Assembly (NCBI GenBank): GCA_021292165.1
Contig: CM037877.1
Span: forward strand, 111,312,789-111,376,788
Direction of reading: 5' to 3'
Length of the DNA stretch: 64,000 nucleotides
From: Shinisaurus crocodilurus
Taxonomy: Eukaryota; Chordata; Lepidosauria; Squamata; Shinisauridae
This document shows positions 54,536 to 64,000 of the stretch, piece by piece; the stretch's first letter is position 1; each line of letters starts with the position of its first letter. The notes under the pieces were generated by a model. That model worked only from the letters and a program-made list of their open reading frames with translations. It was not told the DNA's origin and ran no database searches. The position numbers and the translations under genes were made by a program.

Positions 54536-56180
54536 TCAGCAGGTGTTGGTGCCCTTGGATTTCTCTTACTTGTATTACTTGCTTAGAGGCTATGAAATTG
54601 AGTGATATTTTCCTATAATCCAAGTTCCTTTTATTAGTGGTTATTCTTACCTATAAAACAGATTACTAGCTTGTGTGTTGAGACTTACCCAGGAGCTGTC
54701 AGCTTTTGCTGGCAGGCAGTGTCAACAAGAGGCCATTCTGTTCTATGACTTGTCTATTTCCAGGTAACAGTTGTATGTAACTATGCAACTGGGGCTTGAC
54801 TATGGCTGGAGATGCGCAACCTCAATATGCATGGCAAGGCAAATGAGATGACACATCCCCCTTCACATCCTGCAGTCTGAATGGGGATCTCATCAGATGC
54901 CTTGGGTTGTCAACTTGACCAGAAAAAAGTCTTGGCCTGCTCTTATGACTTTAACTGGGTGACTTTAACAGCATCTTGATGTGCAGAAATCTTGATGAGT
55001 GAAGATTTTCACAGCATAGAGATAAACATGATCACCTGCTAATATCCTCACCAAAAGCTGCTGTTTAGAGTCAGCATTCCTCTTACCTGGGACAAAAAAT
55101 GGAGCCAGGCTTTCATGTTCTACTGTTGCCTCCCCTCCTTTTGACCATGATTCAACATGTAATCCAAGCAAGCTCCCCCTTAAAAGGGAAGGAAGACAAG
55201 TTTAATGGTCTGAGAGTGCAATACCACTATTTAAAAGCCTCAGCTCGGTAGCATTTAAGAAGCTTTATAGACTTACCATCTAGACATCAAAGGTATTTAT
55301 AGAATTATTATTTTCAGGATAGACTATTTAATTCAGTGTATGAAGGAAAAGCAGCTGCCTTTGGCAAGGAGCGCCGGACCCTTTGAATCATTTTGACAAC
55401 CCATCACATACCATGCAATGATGCATGTAACCTGGTCCACTCAGGGCTATCTGTGAGGGCACAAAGCTGAGTCCACTGGTCTTGGTAATGAACATTCTGT
55501 ATGCAAAGCATCTGAGTAGTGAGCAAGAAGAGAAGGTGTAAAAATCTGGGTGTCACGTTTAATTTTTGCTGCCCAGGGTCAGGAGCATCCAATGAACTGA
55601 AGGTTTTCAACATATATGAATTCAACATCTGGTCTGTTTATTCAGGGAACATTCCATTAAGTGTGGAACTGTTGGAAATCAAAGTATAAAATAATATTTT
55701 TTAGCAGAGCACACAGAGAAGTATCGCACATCTAAATAGGATTCCTGCAACATACAGGTCCTTCCTCCATGTTTTTAAAATGTTCAAATATACATTTGAC
55801 CACATGGGTGAAGCAACATAAGATGGCTTAAGAATGGTACATGTGGAGCGGTGGTAGGTGAGAATTTGGTTTCAGTTTACTTTTGATAAGAATTTACTAA
55901 AATTCGCAAAGTTCTCCATATTTGGGACAAAAATAACTTGAGATTTAAAAAACATTGATTTGGGCTTTGAGTACTTTGCTCTTAAATGTCTGGGATTGAA
56001 TCCCTGTATAGTCAACCAAATGTTTGTTAGGGTTTCCACCAGTTTTTATCTGACAGGCTCCCCATTTTTAATATGGCAGGCAAGTACATCATGGTCCTCT
56101 CCATGCTGGGAATAGCTGTAATTTCGTTTCAGTTCACTTATAATGAGAATTTGCCAAAATTCACAAAGTTCTTCATTTGT
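54536..56180. other. Unassigned
   Basis: No supported feature. Confidence 0.4.
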
Positions 56181-56424
56181 GCCAGTGTGGCTTAGTGGTG
56201 AGAGTGTTGGAGTGTTGGACTGGGACTTGGGAGATCCGGGTTCTAGTTCCCGTTCGGCCATGAAACTCACTGGGTGACTTTGGGCCAGTCACTGACTCTC
56301 AGCCTAACCTACCTCACAGGGTTGTTATGAGGATAAAATGGAGAGGAGGAGGATTATGTAAGCCGCCTTGGGTTCCTTGCAGGAAAAAAGGCGGGGTATA
56401 AATATAATAAATAAATAAATACAT
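56181..56424 (+). mobile_element. tRNA-headed squamate SINE
   Basis: Head GCCAGTGTGGCTTAGTGG with GGTTCTAGTTCCCGTTCGGC, body CTAACCTACCTCACAGGGTT and tail GGCGGGGTATAAATATAATA. A short duplication (GTGTTGGAGTGTTGG) is unique to this copy. Closest relative in the window: 26486-26730. Confidence 0.85.
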
Positions 56425-57304
56425 AAAAAGAGATTTTAAAAATTCAAATGTGGGAGAAAACAAAACTGACAGCTTGAAATCACCATCCTCCACATGATAA
56501 TTTCTCACATTAAAAATGAAAGAAAAGGAACCTCAAAGATGTACAGGGGCCAATTAGATTATTATGGCCCAACACATTTTGAGTCAATATACTCAGGGCA
56601 ACTGAACCAGTTTCTTCATTGGAACTGTTGAAAGAGTATTATATGATGTGTTTGTTCCTATACTGGTGCCTCCGTGCCCCGTCCCTCTTATTTCTTGGCA
56701 TATATCCCTGCCACAGTGCCACTGCCCCCATAATGTACAGAGTCAGCCACCATGATACAGTTGATGATATCATCCATACCTTGTGATATGAGCTGCCAAT
56801 GAAAGTAGCAGACTTGTATTTCCTCTGTTTCTCACCCCACCCCCAGTAATACATAGCAAAACAAAGTAAGTGAGGTGACATCACTGTCTTCCAAGTTTCC
56901 TCCACCCCCACAAGCAGCAGCCAATTAATTGGAGCTGGAGGAACTCTGCACATTTTAATGTCATGTCACTCCATTTGTTTCATTACATGTCATCAAGCAG
57001 ATTAGAGGAGACACAGGGGTGCTGCTTTTGGCAACTGTTACACATCTCTGTAATGTCTAGTTCTGCTCTATTCCAGCTGTTCTAGTTCTGAATATGGAGG
57101 AAACATTCAAACATTTTCTAGTATTCTCTTGGGGAAGGTAATCTGCATGCAACCGTTGGATAGTAGCACAGCTGTGGTTTAGTCAGTCATCTTTTACTTC
57201 TAAGGAAAGATTACATGGGTGAGATGCATGACATCTCAAAACTCTGGTGTCACTGCTGAGCTCAGGTTAGTTTCTGGCTTTAGTGACAGGTAGTTCTAAT
57301 TTCC
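56425..57304. other. Unassigned
   Basis: No supported feature. Confidence 0.4.
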
Positions 57305-57425
57305 AGAGGGTAGTCATGTTAGTCTGTTGCAGCAAAAACAGCAAAGAGTCTTATGGCATTTTAAAGACTAGCAAATTTATTCTGGTATAAGCTTTTGTGG
57401 ACTAGAGCCTACTTCATCAACGGTA
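57305..57425. repeat. Widespread reptile interspersed repeat, class uncertain
   Basis: CATGTTAGTCTGTTGCAGCA, GACTAGCAAATTTATT and AAGCTTTTGTGGACTAGAGC are motifs of a repeat common in reptile genomes. I cannot assign its class from this fragment. Confidence 0.45.
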
Positions 57426-57600
57426 ATTCTAGACATACTGAGACCTGTACAAGGCAGCAGGAGAGTTGGGGCTACAGAAAATAACTTTGCATTGAGGATT
57501 TTGCCAATGTGTAGAGTTTTTACAAATCTTTGTGTGTGTGTTTTTTCAATGCTTAGCTCCGCAGTGACCTTGAGTTAGAGGAGTTCTTATTCTTATCCAC

Positions 57601-60600
57601 ACACATCTGCTCATCATCATCAGGCGATCACTCGTGACCGAGTAAGATTGTCTTCCGGGATAAAAGGAGGAAATTCTAAAGAAGATTGTGTAGACTCTAG
57701 CGATGGGTCCGTAAGTGACTGTGGAGGCCAATTCTAGATCCACACAGCTTCCCACAGTGAGGACACAGGTTACCAGATAGAAGATGGTCCTGTAAAGGAT
57801 TCATTTGACGTGCTTTTCGCTTAGCACGTTTCTCCCTTTCACCTTGCACTCGGGCTTCTTCAAAGTCCATGGAACCTTTGTGAAAGGCCAACCTCCATTT
57901 AGATCGTTCATGGGCCAGAGCTTCCCAGTTTTCGATGTTTATATTGCATTTTTTTTGATTAGCCTTATGAACATCTTTAAACCTCTTATATTGACCACCG
58001 ATATTCCGCTTTCCATCCTTGAGTTGGGAGTAAAGTAACTGCTTTGGGAGACGGCAGTCAGGCATTCGAACAACATGACCGGTCCACTGAAGTTGGCGTT
58101 GAAGGATCATTTTTTCAATGCTAGTAGTCTTTGCTTCTTCCAGTACACTGACATTTGTTCGCCTATCTTCCCAAGTAATTTGCAGGATTTTCCGGAGGCA
58201 ACGTTGATGAAACCTTTCAAGGAGGTGGAAGTGACGTTTATAGATAGTCCATGTTTCGCAGGCATACAATAAAGTTGGTAATACAATGGCTTCATAAACC
58301 AGTGTTTTGGTCTTCTTACAAATATCCCGATCCTCGAACACTCTATGTTTCATTCGAGAAAATGCGGCACTTGCGGAGCTCAGACGATGCTGGATTTCAC
58401 TGTCGATGTTAGCTGTAACAGAAAGATAGCTGCCAAGATAGAGAAAATGATCGACATTTTCCAGTATTGTCCCGCCAAGCTGGATAGATGGCATCACCAA
58501 AGGATTGGCTTGCACTTGCTGATGAAGCACTTTGGTTTTTTTGATGTTAAGTGAGAGACCAAGTTTTTCGTATGCTTCTGCAAAAGCATTTAGGATAGTT
58601 TGGAGATCATCCTCTGAATGTGCAGAGACCACATTATCATCAGCATACTGAAGTTCCACAACGGAGGTTGTAATTACCTTACTTTTTGCTTTCAGCCTGC
58701 TGAGATTAAAAAGCTTTCCATCTGTTCGATATATAATTCCCACACCGGTGGGAAGTTTCCCCTTGACAAGATGTAAAACCATGGCGATGAAAATGGCAAA
58801 TAATGTTGGGGCGATAACACATCCCTGTTTAACACCTGATCCCACTTTAAATGGAGCACCATGAGAGCCGTTGTTGTCCAAAACTGTTGCCGTCATGTTG
58901 TCATGGAGAAGTCGCAAGATATTCACAAATTTATTGGGGCATCCAATTTTCATAAGGATAGTCCAGAGAGCTGTACGATCTACAGTATCAAAGGCCTTAG
59001 CCAAATCAATAAATGCCATATAAAGGGGTTGATTTTGCTCCTGGCATTTTTCTTGGAGCTGACGTGCAGTAAAAATCATGTCTACTGTCCCTCTAGAGGG
59101 GCGGAAACCATATTGAGTTTCAGGGAGGATCTCTTCTGAAATAGATAGAAGACGGTTTGCGAGAATCCTAGCAAATATTTTACCTGCGGTTGCTAAGAGA
59201 GAAATGCCCCGATAGTTTCCACAGTCTGTTCTATCACCCTTCTTAAAGAGGGTGATAATTATGGCATCCCTGAAGTCTTCTGGGATCTCTTCTCTTATCC
59301 AGATTTTTTCAATGAGTTTATGAAGATGTTGTACAAGTTCGGGGCCCCCTTCTTTAAAGATTTCAGCAGGAATCCCATCTGGTCCACTAGCTTTGTTGTT
59401 CTTCATTTGATTAATGGCTTTTTTTACTTCATCCAAAGTGGGGAGTATTGCAAGTTCCTCTTTAATTTGTTTTTGCGGGATTTGCGAAAAAATCTCATTA
59501 TCCACCTTAGATTTACGATTTAAAAGGTCATAATAATGCTCTTTCCAACGCAGTGCAATAGACTCTTTGTCTTTTAAGAGTTTGGTGCCATCTTTTGATT
59601 GTAAAGGGTTTGTACCATAGGTTTTTGGTCCATAAATGGCCCTTGTGGCCTTAAAAAAGCCCCGTGCATCATGAGATTCTGCAAGTTGTTGAATTTCTTC
59701 AGCTTTCTTTTTCCACCAAGCGTTCTTAAGTTCTCTTGTTCTTCTTTGGACCTCAGCCTTTGCGCTAGCGTAGGTTTTTTTCTTGGCAGCGCAGTTAATA
59801 TCATTTTGCCATATTTGGAAGGCTTTCCTTTTTTGGTCAATTATATATTTAATCTCATTGTCATTTTCATCAAACCAATCCTGATGTTTCTTAGTTTCAT
59901 ATCCAATAGTTTGTTCACAAGCTGCAGTAATGGAGGTTTTCAGCTTAGACCAATGGTCCTCAATGTTGTCAGGAGGTTCCGTAGGTAGATGTTCCTTAAG
60001 AAGTGATTGAAGACGAGTTTGCTTAATAGGATCTTGAAGGACTTGGATGTTCATTTTACGCCTTGGTTTCCTTCCTTGAAGCCTACGTTGGGGAGCAGTG
60101 TTGATAACCATTGTGGAACGGATTAGTCGGTGGTCTGTCCAGCAGTCGTCGGCACTCACCATGGCCCTAGTAAGAAGTACATCGCGGCGATCTCTAACAC
60201 GGACAATTACATAATCCAGAAGATGCCAGTGCTTTGACCGTGGGTGCTGCCATGATGTTTTAAACTTATTCTTTTGTCGAAAGAGCGTGTTTGTGATAGT
60301 GAGATTATGCTCTGCACATATAGACAAAAGTAAGAGTCCGTTCGGGTTGCTATTACCAACTCCGTCTTTTCCAATAGTTTCTGGCCATAAATCAAAGTCA
60401 CGCCCGACTCTTGCGTTAAAATCGCCCAGGAGGATAATTTTATCCTCCTTAGGTATCTCTGACAGGAGAGTGTCCAACTGGCTATAAAAACTTTCCTTGA
60501 TGTCATCATCAGCATCTAATGTTGGTGCATAAGCGCTCAAAATAGTTACCTGTTGGTTATTGGCGAGCTTTAATCGAAGAGTTATCAGGCGTTCGTTAAT

Positions 60601-61018
60601 GCCAGTAGGAACTTCTGACAAAGAGTTCACTAGTTCATTTTTGATGGCAAAGCCTACACCATGTATTCGTCGGTCCTGCTCAGGTAGTCCTTTCCAGAAG
60701 AAGGTATAACCTCCTTTTTCTTCTTTCAGCTGTCCCTCTCCTGCCCTTCGAGTTTCTTGAAGTGCTGCTATGTCAATCTTAAACCGTCTCAGCTCCCTTG
60801 CAATAATAGCAGTCCTACGCTCAGGGCGTTCACTATCTATGTTATCCAGCAATGTCCGTATATTCCATGTTCCAAAATTCAAATGTCTTTTTCGACCGCT
60901 AAAATGGTGACCCCACTGGACGCGGTAATCCAGTCAGGGGAGAAAGAGGTAGACTATGTTTAGGGCACCTTTTCTAGCCCCCTCCCCATACGGGGTGAGC
61001 AGAGTGGACACATCTGCT
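57601..61018 (-). mobile_element. Full-length Vingi-like (Ingi-related) non-LTR retrotransposon, 11-bp TSD
   Basis: The element (57612-61007) has a 125-bp 5' UTR, a single uninterrupted ORF, a short 3' UTR and a TGA-type trinucleotide 3' tail (57612-57620). It is flanked by ACACATCTGCT at 57601-57611 and 61008-61018. The intact ORF and intact TSD suggest recent insertion. The C-terminal C2H2 finger and single ORF favour the Ingi/Vingi group; RTE-type elements have a similar C-terminal region and are the main alternative. Confidence 0.85.
57697..60882 (-). CDS. Endonuclease-reverse transcriptase of the Vingi-like LINE
   Basis: The 1061-codon ORF has no stop or frameshift. The N-terminal 235 residues or so are an APE-type endonuclease: FGTWNIRTLLD, IAALQETRRAGEGQ, SAYAPT, LLGDFNARVG and a terminal DDCWTDHRLIRS with the catalytic Asp-His. 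The RT lies at about 470-800 with SLLATAGKIFARILANRLL, YGFRPSRGTVDMIF, MAFIDLAKAFDTVD, GVKQGCVIAPTLF and the catalytic YADD (LQYADDNVV). A C-terminal region follows (LLYACETWTIY, RLPKQLLYSQL) and a CX2CX12HX3H zinc finger (C1040, C1043, H1056, H1060) at the extreme end. No RNase H was seen. The enzyme nicks target DNA and primes cDNA synthesis there. It may be able to act, and could mobilise SINEs sharing its 3' end. Confidence 0.9.
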   Translation of the reverse strand: MNFGTWNIRTLLDNIDSERPERRTAIIARELRRFKIDIAALQETRRAGEGQLKEEKGGYTFFWKGLPEQDRRIHGVGFAIKNELVNSLSEVPTGINERLITLRLKLANNQQVTILSAYAPTLDADDDIKESFYSQLDTLLSEIPKEDKIILLGDFNARVGRDFDLWPETIGKDGVGNSNPNGLLLLSICAEHNLTITNTLFRQKNKFKTSWQHPRSKHWHLLDYVIVRVRDRRDVLLTRAMVSADDCWTDHRLIRSTMVINTAPQRRLQGRKPRRKMNIQVLQDPIKQTRLQSLLKEHLPTEPPDNIEDHWSKLKTSITAACEQTIGYETKKHQDWFDENDNEIKYIIDQKRKAFQIWQNDINCAAKKKTYASAKAEVQRRTRELKNAWWKKKAEEIQQLAESHDARGFFKATRAIYGPKTYGTNPLQSKDGTKLLKDKESIALRWKEHYYDLLNRKSKVDNEIFSQIPQKQIKEELAILPTLDEVKKAINQMKNNKASGPDGIPAEIFKEGGPELVQHLHKLIEKIWIREEIPEDFRDAIIITLFKKGDRTDCGNYRGISLLATAGKIFARILANRLLSISEEILPETQYGFRPSRGTVDMIFTARQLQEKCQEQNQPLYMAFIDLAKAFDTVDRTALWTILMKIGCPNKFVNILRLLHDNMTATVLDNNGSHGAPFKVGSGVKQGCVIAPTLFAIFIAMVLHLVKGKLPTGVGIIYRTDGKLFNLSRLKAKSKVITTSVVELQYADDNVVSAHSEDDLQTILNAFAEAYEKLGLSLNIKKTKVLHQQVQANPLVMPSIQLGGTILENVDHFLYLGSYLSVTANIDSEIQHRLSSASAAFSRMKHRVFEDRDICKKTKTLVYEAIVLPTLLYACETWTIYKRHFHLLERFHQRCLRKILQITWEDRRTNVSVLEEAKTTSIEKMILQRQLQWTGHVVRMPDCRLPKQLLYSQLKDGKRNIGGQYKRFKDVHKANQKKCNINIENWEALAHERSKWRLAFHKGSMDFEEARVQGEREKRAKRKARQMNPLQDHLLSGNLCPHCGKLCGSRIGLHSHLRTHR

Positions 61019-61347
61019 ATGCTGGCAATGATGAGATACCGTCATTGTGCTACATCAGAGGAAGCAATAAAAAGAATGGTTTAAAAAACGTGTAGCACTT
61101 GTTATCCTCTTGCTGGAAAAGTCTGATTTTTAGTCCACAAACAGAAACAGTAGCACAATAAGTTTATAAATAAATAATGTTATTCATTTAGTATAATAGC
61201 AGCAGTATTTCATAGCAGAATAACTATTTGTAACTAAGAAGTCAAAACAGTGAGGAAGCCTTTGAGGTCAGCAGAACTCTTCTTCAGCCTGGATAAGCAA
61301 AACAAGAGAGGGGAGAGCACAGAGAGAAGCTTTCTCTTTGACATGCT
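61019..61347. other. Unassigned
   Basis: Right flank of the LINE; nothing supported. Confidence 0.4.
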
Positions 61348-61750
61348 TGGATTACTGCAATACTCTCTAGGTGGGGCTGCCTTCGAAGACTGTTCAGAAA
61401 TCCCAGGTGGTTCAGAATGCTGCAGCCAGGCTGTTGACTAAGTTACAACACTTACACTGGCTGCCAGTCCATTTGTGGGCACAATTCAAAGTGCTGGTTA
61501 TCACCTTTAAGCCCTAAATAACTTAGGACCAGGCTACCCGAAGGGCCTCCTGCTCCTTATTTAAATAGGCTTTTGGCCTACAGAGCTATTTGTTTTCTCA
61601 GCTGCCATTTGCTTTAACCTGAATTTCAATTTAATGATATTTTAACTAGCTGCTATTTTTATATGCTCTTATTTGAGTTTTAGATGGTTTTATAGTGTTT
61701 GTTTATGTTACTTTTTATTGTGAAATTTACTGCTGTTAGCCTCTTTGGGC
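61348..61750 (+). mobile_element. Old L2 LINE 3' part
   Basis: GGATTACTGCAATACTCTCT, GTTCAGAATGCTGCAGCC, CACTGGCTGCCAGTCC and AAGTGCTGGTTATCACCTTT match L2 ORF2 C-terminal coding, strongly diverged. Confidence 0.65.
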
Positions 61751-61751
61751 A

Positions 61752-61868
61752 TAGGGTGGCCATGTGTCCTCTTTTAAAGAGGACAGTCCTCTATTTGAAG
61801 GACTGCCAGAGGAACATCCTTTATTTGAAGGTGTCCTCTATTTGAAGGGCTGTTCTATCCAATTTTAA
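61752..61868. mobile_element. Dispersed TIR repeat family A, short copy
   Basis: TAGGGTGGCCATGTGTCCTC, then AGGACAGTCCTCTATTTGAA and its partial repeat. The far end is not clear. Confidence 0.45.
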
Positions 61869-63314
61869 TTTAATGAACCAGGGCTTTTTAAAAGGAATTT
61901 TCACTGGGGGACGACTCCTCAAAAGGGCATTATAAAATCATGCGAAAGGGCAAGAAAATCATGTTTAATTTTAAATAATTACCGTAAACACATAAAGAAA
62001 TATCATGAAACTTTCATTTTAATAGCAAATGATTGCAATTTAAATACACTTGTTATTTAAAATTTAACAAAAAATGTCCAGAACTATGCAATATTTTTTT
62101 TTTACAAATTCCTGTTCAGCGTAAATCTCAGGAACAGGCTGATGTTGCCTTCTGTTTCCGGTTGAAGGAAAATGGACAACAGCAGGCCAGGCCGGGCATC
62201 ATAATAGGCTACACCAATCCCATTCAGAGAGCTATGTTTAGCTGTCCATTAACTGTGTTGTTATACTTGTTTGTGTGTCATCCACTAGAAGATTAGGAAC
62301 ACAATTCTTTCAGTTTGCATTGAGTGTAGTGAGAGAGTTGTTGCGATTATTGCTGCCAGAGGTTTTTGCACCATGCCTGAAGTTACCCTGCCCTAGGTTC
62401 CTTAAATAGTTTCCCTGTGGGAAGTACTACTGTCCTATGTCTAATGCAATCTTTAATCAGCCCTTATATTTTCTGTTAAGTAGAGTGGTAGGCTGCCACC
62501 CAACCTCATCCCGCTCAATTGGGCTTCCAGTCATCTAGGCTTGGACTTTACAAAAAGTGGTAAACCTACCTGCGAATGTAATCAAAGTTTCAAGCTTCCT
62601 TCAGTGCAGGCTTTTAAAGCTGTAACTGGAGAATCCAAAAGCACCACAGACTTCCCAAAGCCAAAGCCTTCTTTCCATTCTGGACCTTGAAACCTCCATT
62701 TGCTTTTCCAGCCCTCCTACCTCAAAAGGCTGGACTACTGGGAAAGGGGAAGAGTCCCAGCAGGGCAGCCTTGTGGAAAATGGTGTCCCTGACTCATATT
62801 TCCTGGAAACAACAGTTATAGTTAAAAACACTCACAAATCTATTTTAAGTATTCTCCTCCCTCCATATGGATTTGAGAGACCCCAAGATAATAATTAGGT
62901 AACTAAGGCTCAGCCTTTAAAATAATTAGGTAGGCCAGACCTGCCCTGAATTCCACTCCTGCACCTCTTAGTCAAAACGGCTTCCAAAGCCCTGGAAGCC
63001 TTTTTCTCCTCCCATGTCCCTTAATCTCCTTAAAGTAATAGGTCTACTTGAGCCATATGAGTTACATATGCACAGGTTTTGCTTAAAACAGGATGGCAAA
63101 TACTAAATCACAGAGTCTAGAAGAGAACATGAACAGAATCTAAATCTACATTTTGTTTTCCTCAAATGTAAACCAAGGACAAGAAGAATTAAAAGGGCAC
63201 TGGTGGGGAGGGGGAATGTTGAGTCCACTGAGGGGGGCAGAATTCATGAGGGCTGGGGGGGGGTTTCCCTGCACTTAATATGGTAAAAATGCCCTGTAAT
63301 GAACCATAAAAACT
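61869..63314. other. Unassigned
   Basis: No supported gene or element; short open frames have no signatures. Confidence 0.4.
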
Positions 63315-63568
63315 GTTTGCCCATCAACAGTTAGCACCAGAACAGCATTGAACAGGCAGGCACACAAGTCATCTGGTCACAGTCTTCCACACTATGGTGA
63401 GATGAACTGTATTTCTATTTAAATTATAATAATTATTTCTAAATGTGCCTCTATACATACACATTAGCACATGCAAATTTTATGCAAATCAGTGTTCTCT
63501 TTCATCCGCTTTTTTGTTGATGCATTTACTCTTTTGGGGGGGGGGCAATTCATAAGTAGCCACACTAG
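63315..63568. mobile_element. Dispersed TIR repeat family A, inverted partial copy
   Basis: Contains TTGCCCATCAACAGTTAG, GCACACAAGTC, CACACTATGGTGAGATG and ends AAGTAGCCACACTA, the complement of copies 1 and 2. Confidence 0.5.
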
Positions 63569-64000
63569 GTACAAATGTAATACGTATGTGAAAGGATTCA
63601 TTCAGTCATTCATTTGTATGGAGTAGTTTTCAGTACTGTGAGCCACCTCCTGAAGACTGAATTGTGGTATACAGTATAGCTCAGAAGCAGGTTTGCCACC
63701 TCGGTTAGAACTAAGCCTATATTCCAGGGTGTTGCTTGTGTCCTGAAATTCTCCTGTTCCCTTGAAGTTGTCAGTCACAGGGTTATATAGACATCTATTT
63801 TTTGAAAGACGGTGATCTTTCTGTAAAAGGAAGTAGGAATGCTGGGAAAGATTCTTAAAAGGATTTTGTTGTAAAATGTAGGATTAGTAGCAGCTAAAGA
63901 TGGAGTATATAAATGCTTGCATTATAAATGAAAGTGGTGCCAGAGTGAATTAATACTTAATAAAACGAACCAAGGTAATTGGACATGTGAATAAGCTCAC
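63569..64000. other. Unassigned window end
   Basis: Nothing supported. Confidence 0.4.

Overview
The window looks like non-coding DNA from a squamate reptile, most likely a lizard. I see no intact host gene, no rRNA gene and no functional tRNA gene. The lizard assignment rests on the repeat mix: CR1 and L2 LINE ends, tRNA-headed SINEs with the usual squamate body, 5S-rRNA-headed SINEs, a DIRS retrotransposon, a Ty3/Gypsy element with integrase ahead of reverse transcriptase, and many hAT-type miniature elements. Several of these carry target-site duplications (TSDs) that can be read directly.

Layout. 0.8-5.5 kb: a minus-strand Gypsy element (protease, integrase, reverse transcriptase, RNase H, then its 3' LTR, which holds a GC-rich minisatellite). 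6-11.5 kb: small repeats, microsatellites, a CR1/L3 end and candidate LTRs. 11.6-14.5 kb: a 2.87-kb hAT element with an 8-bp TSD, the tail of a transposase and a CpG-rich block; inside it lies a 192-bp segment that is a perfect inverted copy of a site about 1.2 kb away. 14.9-15.6 kb: three hAT miniature elements almost end to end. 16.0-17.6 kb: four strong palindromes. 18-24.8 kb: mostly unassigned. 24.8-32.1 kb: a solo Gypsy-type LTR split by a near-complete DIRS element (inverted terminal repeats, internal complementary region, gag-like, RT/RNase H and tyrosine recombinase regions), itself hit by a SINE and an L2 end. 34.1-37.6 kb: a CR1 LINE interrupted twice, by a 5'-truncated Vingi-like LINE (12-bp TSD) and by a hAT element (8-bp TSD) that carries exon 1 of EIF2B5 with its splice donor. 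37.7-57.5 kb: L2 remnants, SINEs, miniature elements, microsatellites and long unassigned AT-rich DNA. 57.6-61.0 kb: an apparently full-length Vingi-like LINE with an uninterrupted 1061-codon ORF and an 11-bp TSD. 61-64 kb: an L2 remnant and copies of a dispersed TIR repeat.

The most interesting object is the EIF2B5-carrying hAT element. Its captured exon fragment has been tandemly triplicated as 208-bp units, each with a GC-rich hairpin, and the hairpin loop is flipped in the middle unit. Next come the intact Vingi-like ORF, the copia-like domain order of the Gypsy element, the DIRS insertion into a solo LTR, and the perfect 192-bp inverted copy, which looks like a templated insertion. Family names come from recognising motifs by eye; no database search was possible.
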